From positions 60,168 to 124,167 of the forward strand of contig BNBA01000010.1 of NCBI GenBank assembly GCA_014654535.1: a stretch of 64,000 nt of DNA, read 5' to 3'. This document shows positions 1 to 8,974 of the stretch, piece by piece (position 1 is the first letter of the stretch; each line of letters begins with the position of its first letter). This DNA is from Xanthomonas boreopolis. GTDB lineage: Bacteria > Pseudomonadota > Gammaproteobacteria > Xanthomonadales > Xanthomonadaceae. The position numbers and the translations under genes are program-made. The notes below the pieces were generated by a model. The model saw only the letters and a list, made by a program, of their open reading frames with translations, was not told the origin of the DNA and did no database searches.

Positions 1-28
1 GGGCTTCTCGCAATAGCAATAAAGGCAA

Positions 29-81
29 AAGCTTTCGCCTTTGGCGAGTTACTTTTCTTTGCTTGTGCAAAGAAAAGTAAC
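29..81. repeat. Intergenic repeat with perfect 15-bp inverted repeat
   Basis: A 20-base stretch at 29-48 (core GCTTTCGCC) recurs with one mismatch at 4737-4756. It runs straight into a perfect inverted repeat whose arms GTTACTTTTCTTTGC (48-62) and its complement (67-81) are separated by TTGT. Such AAGAAAAGTAAC-type palindromes are a familiar intergenic repeat in Xanthomonadaceae. It could act as a transcription terminator or transcript stabiliser, but the sequence does not show which. Confidence 0.7.
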
Positions 82-489
<408 letters not shown>

Positions 490-519
490 TTGCGGTGATT
501 ACCGCTGCCTCACGACCAT

Positions 520-2853
520 TCAATCCTTCGGCATCGGCTTCATCGCGTAGTCGCGCGGTGGCACGGCACCCATCAGGTGTTGGACGAAGTAGTCCCAGCG
601 GCGCCGGGCGACGTAGGGGGCGTATTCCTCGCCGTAGGCGTGGCGGGCGTTCGGCAGCATCAGCATGTCGAAGTCCTTGTTCGCCTTGATCAGCGCCTGC
701 GCCATCAGCAGGGTGTGGTCCGGGGGGACGTTGTCGTCGAGGGTACCGTGCACCAGCATCAGGCGGCCCTTGAGCCGGTCCGCCAGCGCCGGGTTGGACT
801 GGTTGTCGTAGTTGGTCTTGCCGTCCCTGTCCGTGGTCAGCAGGCCCTGGTATTTCTCGCCCCAGGCGTCTTCGTAGAGGCGGTTGTCGTGGTTGCCGCT
901 CTCGGACCAGGCGACCTTGAAGAAGTCCGGGTAGCGCAGCATCGCGGTGGTCGAGGCGTTGCCGCCGCCGGAATGGCCCCAGATGCCGACCCGCGTCAGG
1001 TCGATCCACGGATGGCGCCGGCCCAGTTCCTTCAGCCCGGCGACCTGGTCGGGCAGGGTGTTGTCGCCCATGTCGCCGTACCAGGTGTCGTGGAACGACT
1101 TGGAGCGCCATGGCGTGCCCATGCCGTCGATCGCGACCACGATGAAGCCCAGCTCGGCCAGCGCCTGGTTGCCGCTGTGGTCGACCAGGAAACCGCGGCC
1201 GCGCACCGAGCCGGTTTGCGGGCCGGGATAGATGTAGTCGACGATCGGGTACTTCTTCGACGGATCGAAATGGGAAGGCTTGAACAGCGTGCCGTACAGG
1301 TCGGTCTTGCCGTCGCGCGCCTTCACCGTGATCGGTTCCGGCGGCACCCAGCCGATCGCCTTCAGCCGGCCGATGTCGGCCTTGGCCACGGTGGCGAGGG
1401 TGCGGCCGTCGTCGGCGGCGCGCAGCACCGCGACCGGCGGGGCGGCGTTGGTCGAGTAGCTGTCGACGAAGTGCGTGCCGTCCGGCGACAGGCTGATGAC
1501 GTGGTCGGCCGGCTCCGGCGAGAGCAGCACCGGCGCGCCGCCGTCCAGTCCCACCTTCCACAGCTGCTGGTAATAGGGATCCAACCCCGGCGTGCGGCCG
1601 ACGGCGCGGAACCAGGCGGTGCGCGTGGCCGGGTCCACCCGCAGCAGCTCGGTGACGTTGCCTTCGCCGGTGGTGATGGCGTGCTTGGGCTTGCCGGTGT
1701 CCAGGTCGTACAGGTACAGCTGGCCCCAGTCGCTGCGCTCGGAGAACCAGATCGCCTCGCGGCTCTCGGGCAGGTAGGCCCAGTTGGCGCCGACCTGGCC
1801 GCTCTCGTAGTAGGTCGGCACGGTCTCGTCGAACACGGTGCGCACCGCGCCGGTGGCCGCGTCGGCGATGCGGAACCAGGCCCGCTTGTAGTCGCGTGAC
1901 ACCGACACGAAGGCAAAGCTGGCGCCGTCGCCGGCCCACTTCACGTCGGTCAGCACGCCGTCCGGCGCGCAGGCCAGGTCGTCGCAGAGCGTGGAGCGGC
2001 GCTGGTCGGGATCCATCCGCAAGCGCACTACCTTGCGCGCAGGCACGTCGACCACCACGCGCTCGATCGTCGCCACGTGCTCGTCGCCGGCCAGCGGGTA
2101 CTTCCACGCTTCCAGTTCCGGATGGCCGAGCCTGCTCTTGACCATGTACATGTCGCCGACCTGGCGCTGGTCCTGGCGATAGGTGGCGATCTTCCGCGAA
2201 TCCGGCGACCACGCGACGATGGCCTTGTCGCTGTGCGACCAGCCGGCGTTGTCGGTCGCGTAGCCGTGGTTCTCGGTGCCATCGGTGGTGAGCTGCGTTT
2301 CCCGGCCGGTGGCGAGTTCGCGCACCCACAGGTTCCAGTCGCGCACGAAGGCTTCCAGGCGCCCGTCCGGCGAGGGCGTGCCGGGTTCCGGCTTGTCCTT
2401 GGCGTAGACCTTGGCGCAACGCGCCCGGGTGTCGCAGAACACCGCAGTGCCGCGCACGCTGAACCGGTAGCGGCCGTCGACCGCCCGGCGGATGCCGCGG
2501 ATCGGCAGCCTGTCCGGGTCCAGCGGCCGCTCGCCGGTGCGGAGCAGCCGGTCGAGCGTCCTGGCCAGCGCCTTCTGGTCGAACAAGGGCGTGGCCCGGC
2601 CGGTGGCGACGTCCATGCGCATGAGGCGATCGCCGCCGGCATCGTGGTCGATGTAGGCGAAATGGCCGGCGTCGAGCCAATCGACCCGGGTCACCGCGTG
2701 GTCCACCAGCGGTTGCGCCAGGTAGCCGAGCATCCGCTCGGCGCGGGCGTAGTCGGCTTCGCCGATGGCGGGGGGCTGGGCGGCGGCCAGCGCCGGCAGC
2801 ACGGCGAAGGCGAGGGCACCGAGCAGGCGGTGCATGACGGAGGATGCGGGCAT
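520..2853 (-). CDS. Exported S9-family (DPP IV-like) serine peptidase
   Basis: A 777-residue alpha/beta-hydrolase peptidase, probably periplasmic, cleaving short or proline-containing peptides. The N-terminus is a signal peptide (MHRLLGALAFAVLPALAAA). A beta-propeller DPP IV-like N-terminal domain fills roughly residues 90-500 and the Peptidase_S9 domain follows. The catalytic triad is visible: Ser628 in GHSGGG, Asp706 in LDDNVPP and His738 in NARHAYGEEY, with the order and spacing of dipeptidyl peptidase IV. The start was placed at the Met seven codons upstream of the signal-peptide Met; the second Met (2835) is equally possible. The open frame extends further upstream, but only through the signal-less intergenic region. 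Family length is normal. Exact specificity (X-Pro dipeptidyl peptidase or another S9B member) cannot be told. Confidence 0.93.
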   Translation of the reverse strand: MPASSVMHRLLGALAFAVLPALAAAQPPAIGEADYARAERMLGYLAQPLVDHAVTRVDWLDAGHFAYIDHDAGGDRLMRMDVATGRATPLFDQKALARTLDRLLRTGERPLDPDRLPIRGIRRAVDGRYRFSVRGTAVFCDTRARCAKVYAKDKPEPGTPSPDGRLEAFVRDWNLWVRELATGRETQLTTDGTENHGYATDNAGWSHSDKAIVAWSPDSRKIATYRQDQRQVGDMYMVKSRLGHPELEAWKYPLAGDEHVATIERVVVDVPARKVVRLRMDPDQRRSTLCDDLACAPDGVLTDVKWAGDGASFAFVSVSRDYKRAWFRIADAATGAVRTVFDETVPTYYESGQVGANWAYLPESREAIWFSERSDWGQLYLYDLDTGKPKHAITTGEGNVTELLRVDPATRTAWFRAVGRTPGLDPYYQQLWKVGLDGGAPVLLSPEPADHVISLSPDGTHFVDSYSTNAAPPVAVLRAADDGRTLATVAKADIGRLKAIGWVPPEPITVKARDGKTDLYGTLFKPSHFDPSKKYPIVDYIYPGPQTGSVRGRGFLVDHSGNQALAELGFIVVAIDGMGTPWRSKSFHDTWYGDMGDNTLPDQVAGLKELGRRHPWIDLTRVGIWGHSGGGNASTTAMLRYPDFFKVAWSESGNHDNRLYEDAWGEKYQGLLTTDRDGKTNYDNQSNPALADRLKGRLMLVHGTLDDNVPPDHTLLMAQALIKANKDFDMLMLPNARHAYGEEYAPYVARRRWDYFVQHLMGAVPPRDYAMKPMPKD

Positions 2854-2954
2854 CGATGGTTCCAGGAGCGAAGGGCGCCGCGCTCGCGCGCGAGCGCCCG
2901 ATGCTACCGGCTGCCGGGGTGCCGATACCCTGCCGAAAGTCGTGGCGCGGCCGC

Positions 2955-3731
2955 TCAGCGCAGGTGCGCGGCGAAACCTTCGACGCCGGGGGCGAGGTCG
3001 TCGCGCAGGGTCAGCGCCGGGATCGCGTAGTCGCCACCGTTCTGGCGCCGGAACGGGATGGGCGCCGTGGTCGCCAGCGTGTCCAGGCGCTGGCCGAGTT
3101 CGTCCTTCACCTGCGCCAGCCGCTGCGCGTCCATGCGGCCGCTGCGATAGACCACGTACGGCGGCAGCACGTCGAAGCCGGGGTAGTAGAGGATGCCGTG
3201 CTGGATCGGGAACAGCAGGTCGTCGATCGGGCCGTTGATGCCGCGCGCGGCGTAGTGCGATGGCCAGCCGCCGGCGGTGACGAGCAGCATCGCGCGCTTG
3301 CCCGCCAGCATGCCCTCGCCGTAGCGGTCGCCCCAATGCGTGTCCGAATGCTCGCCCACGCCGTAGGCGAAGCCATAGGCATACACGCGCTCGACCCAGC
3401 CCTTGAGGATCGCCGGCATCGAGAACCACCACAGCGGGAACTGCAGGATCACCGCATCGGCCCAGCGCAGCTTGTCCTGCTCGGCGGCGATGTCCGGGCT
3501 CTGGCGGCCGTGCAGGAACGCGTGCTGCGAGTCCAGCGAGGGATGGAAGTGCGCGCCGACCGGCGGGTCGAGGCTGTCGGCGGCGTCGAGCGTGGCCTTC
3601 CAGCCCATCGCATAGAGATCGGACACCTGCACCGCATGGCCGTTGCGGCGCAGCCGTTCGACGGCGAAGTCGCGCAACGTGCCGTTCAGCGAATGGGGCT
3701 CGGGATGGGCATGGACCAACAGGACGTTCAT
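2955..3731 (-). CDS. NAD(P)H-dependent flavodoxin-fold oxidoreductase (MdaB/quinone reductase family)
   Basis: A 258-residue cytosolic FMN/FAD-binding reductase. The sequence opens with the flavodoxin_2 signature MNVLLVHAHPEPHSLNGTL, followed by LQFPLWWFSMPAILKGW and the TAGG segment, all typical of NQO1/MdaB-like quinone reductases that reduce quinones or electrophiles by two electrons. It is transcribed divergently from the LysR-type regulator gene next to it, the usual arrangement in which the regulator controls the reductase in response to an electrophile or quinone. The substrate is not shown by the sequence. Confidence 0.88.
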   Translation of the reverse strand: MNVLLVHAHPEPHSLNGTLRDFAVERLRRNGHAVQVSDLYAMGWKATLDAADSLDPPVGAHFHPSLDSQHAFLHGRQSPDIAAEQDKLRWADAVILQFPLWWFSMPAILKGWVERVYAYGFAYGVGEHSDTHWGDRYGEGMLAGKRAMLLVTAGGWPSHYAARGINGPIDDLLFPIQHGILYYPGFDVLPPYVVYRSGRMDAQRLAQVKDELGQRLDTLATTAPIPFRRQNGGDYAIPALTLRDDLAPGVEGFAAHLR

Positions 3732-3816
3732 GGGGGCGTTCTCGTGGAGGGAGGCGCCCAGCCTGCGCACCACGGCACTATAGTGGAAATGAATTCTCGA
3801 AATTGCAGCCATTGCC
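3732..3816. promoter_or_regulatory. Divergent promoter region between reductase and LysR genes
   Basis: This 85-base gap must hold both divergent promoters and the LysR operator. It contains the AT-rich stretch TATAGTGGAAATGAATTCTC, unlike the surrounding GC-rich DNA, with T-N11-A-like elements. No single box can be fixed by eye. Confidence 0.4.
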
Positions 3817-4709
3817 ATGGTTAATTTCAGGCGGCTCGACCTCAACCTGCTGCTGACGCTGGACACCTTGCTGGAGGAGCGCAACGTCACCCGCGCGGCC
3901 GAGCGCCTGCACCTGTCGCAGCCCTCGGTCAGCGTGCAGCTGGCCAAGCTGCGCGATGCGCTCGGCGACCCGCTGTTGCTGCCGGGACCGCGCGGCATGC
4001 GCCCCACCGCGCGCGCCGAGCAGTTGCGGGCGCCGCTGCGCGAGGCGCTGGATGCGTTGCAGCAGGCGGTGGCGACGGAGGCTCCGTTCGATCCCGCGCG
4101 CGCGAAGGACACCTGGCGGGTGGCCGCGACCGACTACGGCGCATCGACCATCGTGCAGCCGGCATTGCAACGGTTGCGCCACGCCGCGCCCGGTACGCGC
4201 CTGGCGGTGGTGGACATGGTGCCGGCGCGGATCGCGCGGCAGGCCGAGCAGGGCGAGATCGAGCTGGCGTTCCACATCGCCAGCGACGCGCCGCCGACGC
4301 TGCGCAGCCGCAGCCTGTTCACCGAGCGCTACGTGCTGGCCGGGCGCGCCGGCCATCCGCGGCTGCGGCGCAGGCCGACATTGGCGCAGTTCTGCCGGCT
4401 GGAACACGCGATCGTCTCGCCCGACGGCGGCGGCTTCCGGGGGGCGACCGACGAGGCGCTGGCCGCGCTCGGGTTGGCGCGCGAGGTAGTGCTGTCGGGG
4501 CCGCACTTCCTGTTCCTGGTGGATGCGCTGGCGGGCAGCGACCTGGTGGCGATGCTGCCGGAGCGGCTGGTGCGGGGCAGCCGTCGTTGAAGGCGGTCGA
4601 GGCGCCGCTGGAGGTGGCGGGATTCGAGATGGTGATGTTGTGGCCCGAGCGGGTGCACCGCGATCCGGCGCACCGTTGGTTGCGCGAGTGCATTGCGTCC
4701 TCGGTCTAG
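3817..4709 (+). pseudogene. LysR-family regulator with apparent -1 base frameshift near the 3' end
   Basis: The N-terminal winged HTH is intact (LDLNLLLTLDTLLEERNVTRAAERLHL...SQPSVSVQL), followed by a substrate-binding domain. As read, the frame ends at 4590 after 257 codons (LVRGSRR). Adding one C to the run AGCC at 4579-4582 restores a typical LysR C-terminus through a further 40 codons (SPSLKAVEAPLEVAGFEMV, then LWPERVHRDPAHRWLRE), ending at the TAG at 4707-4709 for a total of about 297 residues, the normal family length. The break is therefore either a recent one-base deletion or a sequencing error. The DNA-binding domain and most of the effector domain remain. Probably the regulator of the divergent reductase. 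Confidence 0.85.
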
Positions 4710-4736
4710 GCGGTTCTGCCTTCCTCGCTCGGATAG

Positions 4737-4756
4737 AAGCTTTCGCCTTCGGCGAG
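4737..4756. repeat. Second copy of 20-base intergenic repeat
   Basis: Nineteen of 20 bases match 29-48 (AAGCTTTCGCCTTCGGCGAG against AAGCTTTCGCCTTTGGCGAG). It includes a small hairpin, TCGCC-TTC-GGCGA, in the gap between the LysR gene and the convergent methyltransferase gene, where a terminator would be expected. Confidence 0.55.
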
Positions 4757-4812
4757 CCGATGTGGCCAGCACGGAATCGCGAGCAACGGCAGGGCGCCGG
4801 GATCGGGTGGGC

Positions 4813-5685
4813 TCAACGGCGAACGGCCAGCACGCCATCTAGTGCGAGCTGTGCCTTGAAGCCTGCCTTTTCCAGCCGTCGCGCCACTTCGCGCGGGACG
4901 TCGCGGCCGCTGGTGAGCTTGTTGGGGCTGCCGGTGTAGTGGAACAGGCGGCCGCCCTTGCGCAGGACGCGGGCGAGGTGGTCGTAGAAGACCTGCGAGT
5001 ACAGTTCGCCGGCGATGCCGAAGCGGGGCGGGTCGTGCAGCACGGTGTCCACGGAGGCGTCGGCCAGCCGCGCGATCGCCTGCGAGACGTCGGCGTGCTG
5101 CAGGTGCAGGCGCCCGCCGCTCGCGGGGGCCTCAGGGTCCGGTGACCAGGGGTTGAGGGTGCGCAGCCACAGCACGTCGGCGTTCTTCTCGAACGACTGG
5201 ATCCGCGCCGTGCCGGCCTCCAGGCAGCAGGCGGCGAAATAGCCCAGCCCGCCGCAGGTGTCCAGCACCGTCCTGCCGCGCGGCTCGACCAGCGCGACCT
5301 TGCGGCGGGCGTCCTCGAGCGGGGATTCCTTCATCGTCGGCAGCATCTTGATGCCGTCGATCTCGAAGGTCGGGGCTCCCCATTCTGTCGGCACCAGCTT
5401 GATCAGCGAGCCGGAGAAGCGCGAGACCGGGCTGAAGTCCTCCCCGTCCCAGTAGTGGATCGTGCGGTCCCTGAGCTTGCCCGGGTAGGGATAGGGCTGG
5501 CCTTGCCACGTCCATCGTTCCGCCCCGAGCAGGGCGGTACCGGTCGAGCGGCCGAGGTCGAGCGAGCCCTGCCAGTCGGGGGCGCCGCCGTCGCGGGCGG
5601 CATGCAGGGCGTCGGCGAGCGGCCGGGTCAGCAACGGGCCGGTGTAGTGGGGCACGTGGTCGGGCCTGGGCGGGAGGGGGCGCAT
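4813..5685 (-). CDS. Class I SAM-dependent methyltransferase (COG2521-like)
   Basis: A 290-residue protein with a C-terminal Rossmann-type methyltransferase fold. Motif I is VLDTCGGLGYFA and a motif IV-like segment is VLHDPPRFGIAGELYSQVF. A preceding segment, FEIDGIKMLPTMKESPLEDARRKV, matches the N-terminal region of the predicted methyltransferases grouped as COG2521, which resemble spermidine synthases in fold. The substrate is unknown. It is a single gene with no obvious operon partner; it converges on the LysR gene and is separated from the phoPQ operon by a promoter region. Confidence 0.8.
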   Translation of the reverse strand: MRPLPPRPDHVPHYTGPLLTRPLADALHAARDGGAPDWQGSLDLGRSTGTALLGAERWTWQGQPYPYPGKLRDRTIHYWDGEDFSPVSRFSGSLIKLVPTEWGAPTFEIDGIKMLPTMKESPLEDARRKVALVEPRGRTVLDTCGGLGYFAACCLEAGTARIQSFEKNADVLWLRTLNPWSPDPEAPASGGRLHLQHADVSQAIARLADASVDTVLHDPPRFGIAGELYSQVFYDHLARVLRKGGRLFHYTGSPNKLTSGRDVPREVARRLEKAGFKAQLALDGVLAVRR

Positions 5686-5998
5686 CGTAACCGACCGACC
5701 CGTCCGGGGGCTGTACCTGAGACGCCTCCGGCCGGGGAGGGCAGGGCCGAAAGTCTTGTCCAGCGGTTGTCCGGCCGGGGTCGTACCAGGTCCCGGACGC
5801 GCCCGGGTGCTTGCATTCCATGGTCCAGATGTTGTTCATTTGACTGAACGCTACATGCTGCGGACGGAAAAGTTCAGATCGGATTCACCCCGAAAAATCA
5901 AGAATTTGCCTCGCATTTCAGGGTCTGCGGCAGTTTCGGGAGCCCCTGCGTTTCACGACTTTTGAACCACCCTGAACACTCCGCTAGGATTTCCGGCT
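5686..5998. promoter_or_regulatory. Intergenic region with promoter for the pepSY-like/phoPQ operon
   Basis: No gene is seen. At the right end is a sigma-70-like promoter: TTGAAC at 5962-5967, a 17-base spacer, and TAGGAT at 5985-5990. The predicted start of transcription falls within a base or two of the GTG start codon of the next gene, so the mRNA may be leaderless. Further left, GTTCA-TTTGAC-TGAAC (around 5835-5850) is a short inverted repeat that could be a regulator site, possibly for PhoP autoregulation. Confidence 0.5.
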
Positions 5999-6376
5999 GT
6001 GACCCATCCCATCCACCGTCTTCGCATCGTCACCGTGGCCGCCGCCCTGGCGTCCGCCGTGGCGGTGCCGGCGTGGGCGCAGGATCCGGGCCTCCCCCCG
6101 GAGGCGCGGCCGATCATGCCGCAGGCCGCGCGCAGCGACGGCGGCCGTTCGCTGTCGGAGGCGATCCGGCGGGTGCAGCGTTCGACCGGCGGGCAGATCC
6201 TGGGCGCCGAGCGGGTACCGTTCGACGGCCGCAGCATCAATCGCGTGAAGTACCTGGACGATCGCGGTCGCGTCCGCTACATGGACGACCCCACGCCGGA
6301 GCGCCCGGCACCGCGCGCGCCGCGTCCTTCGGAGATGCCGGACGTCCGGCTGCCACTACGCGGCGATAACCGGTGA
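5999..6376 (+). CDS. Small exported PepSY-like protein upstream of phoP
   Basis: A 125-residue protein with an N-terminal signal peptide (positive MTHPIHRLR, hydrophobic core, AWA-Q cleavage site). After it lies a PepSY-like segment, GRSLSEAIRRVQRSTGGQIL followed by VKYLDDRGRVRYMDD. The GTG start is chosen because it is the only one that gives a complete signal peptide. Genes of this type commonly precede response-regulator/sensor pairs in this bacterial group and may modulate the periplasmic sensor. Its place in the operon supports a link to the PhoPQ system; function otherwise unknown. Confidence 0.75.
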   Translation: MTHPIHRLRIVTVAAALASAVAVPAWAQDPGLPPEARPIMPQAARSDGGRSLSEAIRRVQRSTGGQILGAERVPFDGRSINRVKYLDDRGRVRYMDDPTPERPAPRAPRPSEMPDVRLPLRGDNR

Positions 6377-6444
6377 ATGCCGATAGTCTGCCGTTACCGA
6401 CACATCCCAGGCCTGACGGCCACCAACGTAACTAGGGAGAGTTC

Positions 6445-7128
6445 ATGCGTATCCTTCTGGTCGAAGACGAAGCCCCGCTGCGCGAGACCCTGGCCGCGCG
6501 CCTGAAGCGTGAAGGCTTTGCGGTCGACGCCGCGCAGGACGGCGAGGAAGGCCTCTACATGGGCCGCGAAGTACCGTTCGACGTCGGCATCATCGACCTG
6601 GGCCTGCCCAAGATGTCGGGCATGGAACTGATCAAGGCCCTGCGCGACGAGGGCAAGAAGTTCCCGGTGCTGATCCTGACCGCGCGTTCGAGCTGGCAGG
6701 ACAAGGTCGAGGGCCTCAAGCAGGGCGCCGACGACTACCTGGTCAAGCCGTTCCACGTCGAGGAGCTGCTGGCCCGCGTCAACGCGCTGCTGCGCCGCGC
6801 CGCCGGCTGGAGCAAGCCCACCCTCGAGTGCGGCCCGGTCGCGCTGGACCTGGCGGCGCAGACCGTCAGCGTGGGCGGCAGCAACGTCGACCTGACCAGC
6901 TACGAGTACAAGGTGCTCGAGTACCTGATGATGCATGCCGGCGAGCTGGTCTCGAAGGCCGACCTGACCGAGCACATCTACCAGCAGGACTTCGACCGCG
7001 ACTCCAACGTGCTGGAAGTCTTCATCGGCCGCCTGCGCAAGAAGCTCGACCCGGACGGCGAGCTGAAGCCGATCGAGACCGTGCGCGGCCGCGGCTACCG
7101 TTTCGCGATCCCGCGCAACGAAGGCTGA
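6445..7128 (+). CDS. phoP: OmpR-family response regulator PhoP
   Basis: A 227-residue two-component response regulator. The receiver domain (1-115) has the acidic pair in LVEDE, the phospho-acceptor Asp51 in GIIDLGLP and Lys101 in LVKPF. The C-terminal winged helix (about 130-222) ends in LEVFIGRLRKKL...IETVRGRGYRF. A GGGAG ribosome-binding site precedes the ATG. The immediate downstream gene encodes its sensor kinase. The overall sequence resembles PhoP of Xanthomonas and Stenotrophomonas, which respond to low divalent cations or cationic peptides; the signal here is inferred from the family. Confidence 0.93.
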   Translation: MRILLVEDEAPLRETLAARLKREGFAVDAAQDGEEGLYMGREVPFDVGIIDLGLPKMSGMELIKALRDEGKKFPVLILTARSSWQDKVEGLKQGADDYLVKPFHVEELLARVNALLRRAAGWSKPTLECGPVALDLAAQTVSVGGSNVDLTSYEYKVLEYLMMHAGELVSKADLTEHIYQQDFDRDSNVLEVFIGRLRKKLDPDGELKPIETVRGRGYRFAIPRNEG

Positions 7129-7153
7129 CCCTGGCGGCAGGACAGGACACAAC

Positions 7154-8572
7154 GTGGTCGCCCGTTTCTGGTCCGTCCGGCGCTGGCGGCCGCGCTCGCT
7201 GCAGGCGCGCCAGCTGCTGGCCGCCAGCCTCAGCCTGCTCGCCTTCCTGGCCCTGGCCGGCTACGCGCTGGACGCGGTGTTCGCCGACACCGCCGAGAGC
7301 AACCTGCGCGAGCGGCTGAAGAACTACGCCACCAGCTACGTCAAGAGCATCGAGTTCGTCCGCGACGGCTCGCTCTACATCGGCGAGCAGCCGCCGGATC
7401 CGCGCTTCGACGTGCCCGGCGGCGGCGTGTACGCCGAAGTGGTGCGCCCCAGCGAGCGCTGGACCTCGATGTCGGCCGAGGGGCCGGTGCTGCCGCAGAG
7501 CGGCGGCATGCTGCGCCCGCGCGAGGAGCGCTTCGAGGGCCCGCTGCCGATGCTGCAGATCGACGGCAGCCAGGGCGAGGTGTACCGCTACGGCATGGGC
7601 GTGAGCTACGTCGAGCGCGAGCACGGCAACGAGATCCCCTACACGATCTACGTGATGGAGGACGCGCGCGGCCTCGGCGCGCAGCTGCGCCGGTTCCGCG
7701 GCAGCGTGTGGTTCTGGCTCGGCAGCGCCGGCGTGGTGCTGCTGCTGCTGCAGGCCTTCATCCTGCAGTGGAGCCTGCGCCCGCTGCGGCGCGTGGTGAA
7801 CGAGCTGACCAAGGTCCAGCGCGGCATGGCCCAGCGCATGAGCGAGAACCACCCGCGCGAGCTGGAGCCGCTGACCGACAGCATCAACGCCTTCATCGAG
7901 AGCGAGCGCGAGAACCTGGACCGGCAGCGCAACACGCTGGCCGACCTGGCGCACAGCCTGAAGACGCCGCTGGCGGTGCTGCGCACCCAGCTCGACAGCG
8001 GCGGGCCCGAGAAGGAGCTGCGCGAGGAACTGGACGTGCAGCTGCGGCGCATGAACAACCTCGTCTCCTACCAGCTGGCGCGGGCCGCCTCGAGCGGGCA
8101 CACGCTGTTCGCCGCGCCGCTGCCGATCGAGTCCAACGCCGAGGAGATCGTGCGCGGCCTGGAGAAGGTCTACGCCGCCAAGGGCGTGCTGTGCGAGTTC
8201 GACATCGACGAGGACGCGCGCTTCCACGGCGAGTCGGGCGACCTGCAGGAACTGCTCGGCAACCTGCTGGAGAACGCCTTCAAGTGGGCGCGCCATCGCG
8301 TGCTGCTGACCGCGCGCGTGACCGGCGCCAGCGGCACGCGCCGGGCCGGCCTGGTGCTGGCGGTGGACGACGACGGCCCCGGCATCGCGCCGGAGGACGT
8401 GGCCAAGATCCTGCAGCGCGGCGTGCGCGGCGACGAGCGCGTGCAGGGCCACGGCATCGGCCTGTCGATCGTGCAGGACCTGGTCAAGGGCTATCGCGGC
8501 GAGCTGCAGGTCAAGCGCTCGGAAGAGCTCGGTGGCGCGCGCTTCGAGGTCACGCTGCCGCCGGGGCTGTGA
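7154..8572 (+). CDS. phoQ: PhoQ-type sensor histidine kinase
   Basis: A 472-residue inner-membrane sensor. Transmembrane segments lie at about residues 19-42 and 184-206, enclosing a 140-residue periplasmic sensor domain rich in acidic residues. A HAMP-like linker follows, then the dimerisation helix with His267 in LADLAHSLKTPLAVL, and an ATPase domain with the N box (LLGNLLENAFKWA), the G1 box (DDDGPGI) and the G2 box (GHGIGLSIV). The start is GTG, 25 bases after the phoP stop. Cognate partner of the preceding response regulator. Confidence 0.92.
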   Translation: MVARFWSVRRWRPRSLQARQLLAASLSLLAFLALAGYALDAVFADTAESNLRERLKNYATSYVKSIEFVRDGSLYIGEQPPDPRFDVPGGGVYAEVVRPSERWTSMSAEGPVLPQSGGMLRPREERFEGPLPMLQIDGSQGEVYRYGMGVSYVEREHGNEIPYTIYVMEDARGLGAQLRRFRGSVWFWLGSAGVVLLLLQAFILQWSLRPLRRVVNELTKVQRGMAQRMSENHPRELEPLTDSINAFIESERENLDRQRNTLADLAHSLKTPLAVLRTQLDSGGPEKELREELDVQLRRMNNLVSYQLARAASSGHTLFAAPLPIESNAEEIVRGLEKVYAAKGVLCEFDIDEDARFHGESGDLQELLGNLLENAFKWARHRVLLTARVTGASGTRRAGLVLAVDDDGPGIAPEDVAKILQRGVRGDERVQGHGIGLSIVQDLVKGYRGELQVKRSEELGGARFEVTLPPGL

Positions 8573-8974
8573 CCCGGCGCCTGCTCCTGCGCGATTGCCC
8601 CGAAGTCCGCGAAGCTTCCGGCATCCATTCGATGCGGCCGCGTAGGCGCCGAGGATACGCGCACGGTGTCCGCGTTCCGATCGAGATGGCCATGCAGGTA
8701 TCCCTTGGAAACCGTGCGCAGTCCTCGGCCGTTGTGAGGGACCTCGGCTGCTGAAAAGCGCTTCCCGCGTTCGCGGAAATGGCGTCGGCAAGGATCCTGG
8801 GCTTCGCTCGCGTCCTCGTCCGCCCTGCGGGCACCTTCTTCCGTATACGGGGGAAGGAAACGGCTGCTGCTCAAACAAGACCGGCAAAGCCCGTCGGGAC
8901 CGAAGTCCTTCCCGCAAAATCCCTCCCGCAAAGTCCTCCCTGCAAAGGACGATCCGCTTCGCAGGCAGCCACGC
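8573..8974. other. Intergenic region, 402 bases, with a 14-bp triple tandem repeat
   Basis: The region between phoQ and the convergent mtfA gene has no convincing gene. At 8906-8947 it holds three degenerate tandem copies of a 14-base unit (TCCTTCCCGCAAAA, TCCCTCCCGCAAAG, TCCTCCCTGCAAAG). No clear terminator is seen after phoQ. Confidence 0.6.

Noticed and set aside
2854..3432. Upstream extension of the S9 peptidase frame to 970 residues
   Set aside because: The extension overlaps the oxidoreductase gene on the same strand and would bury the signal peptide.
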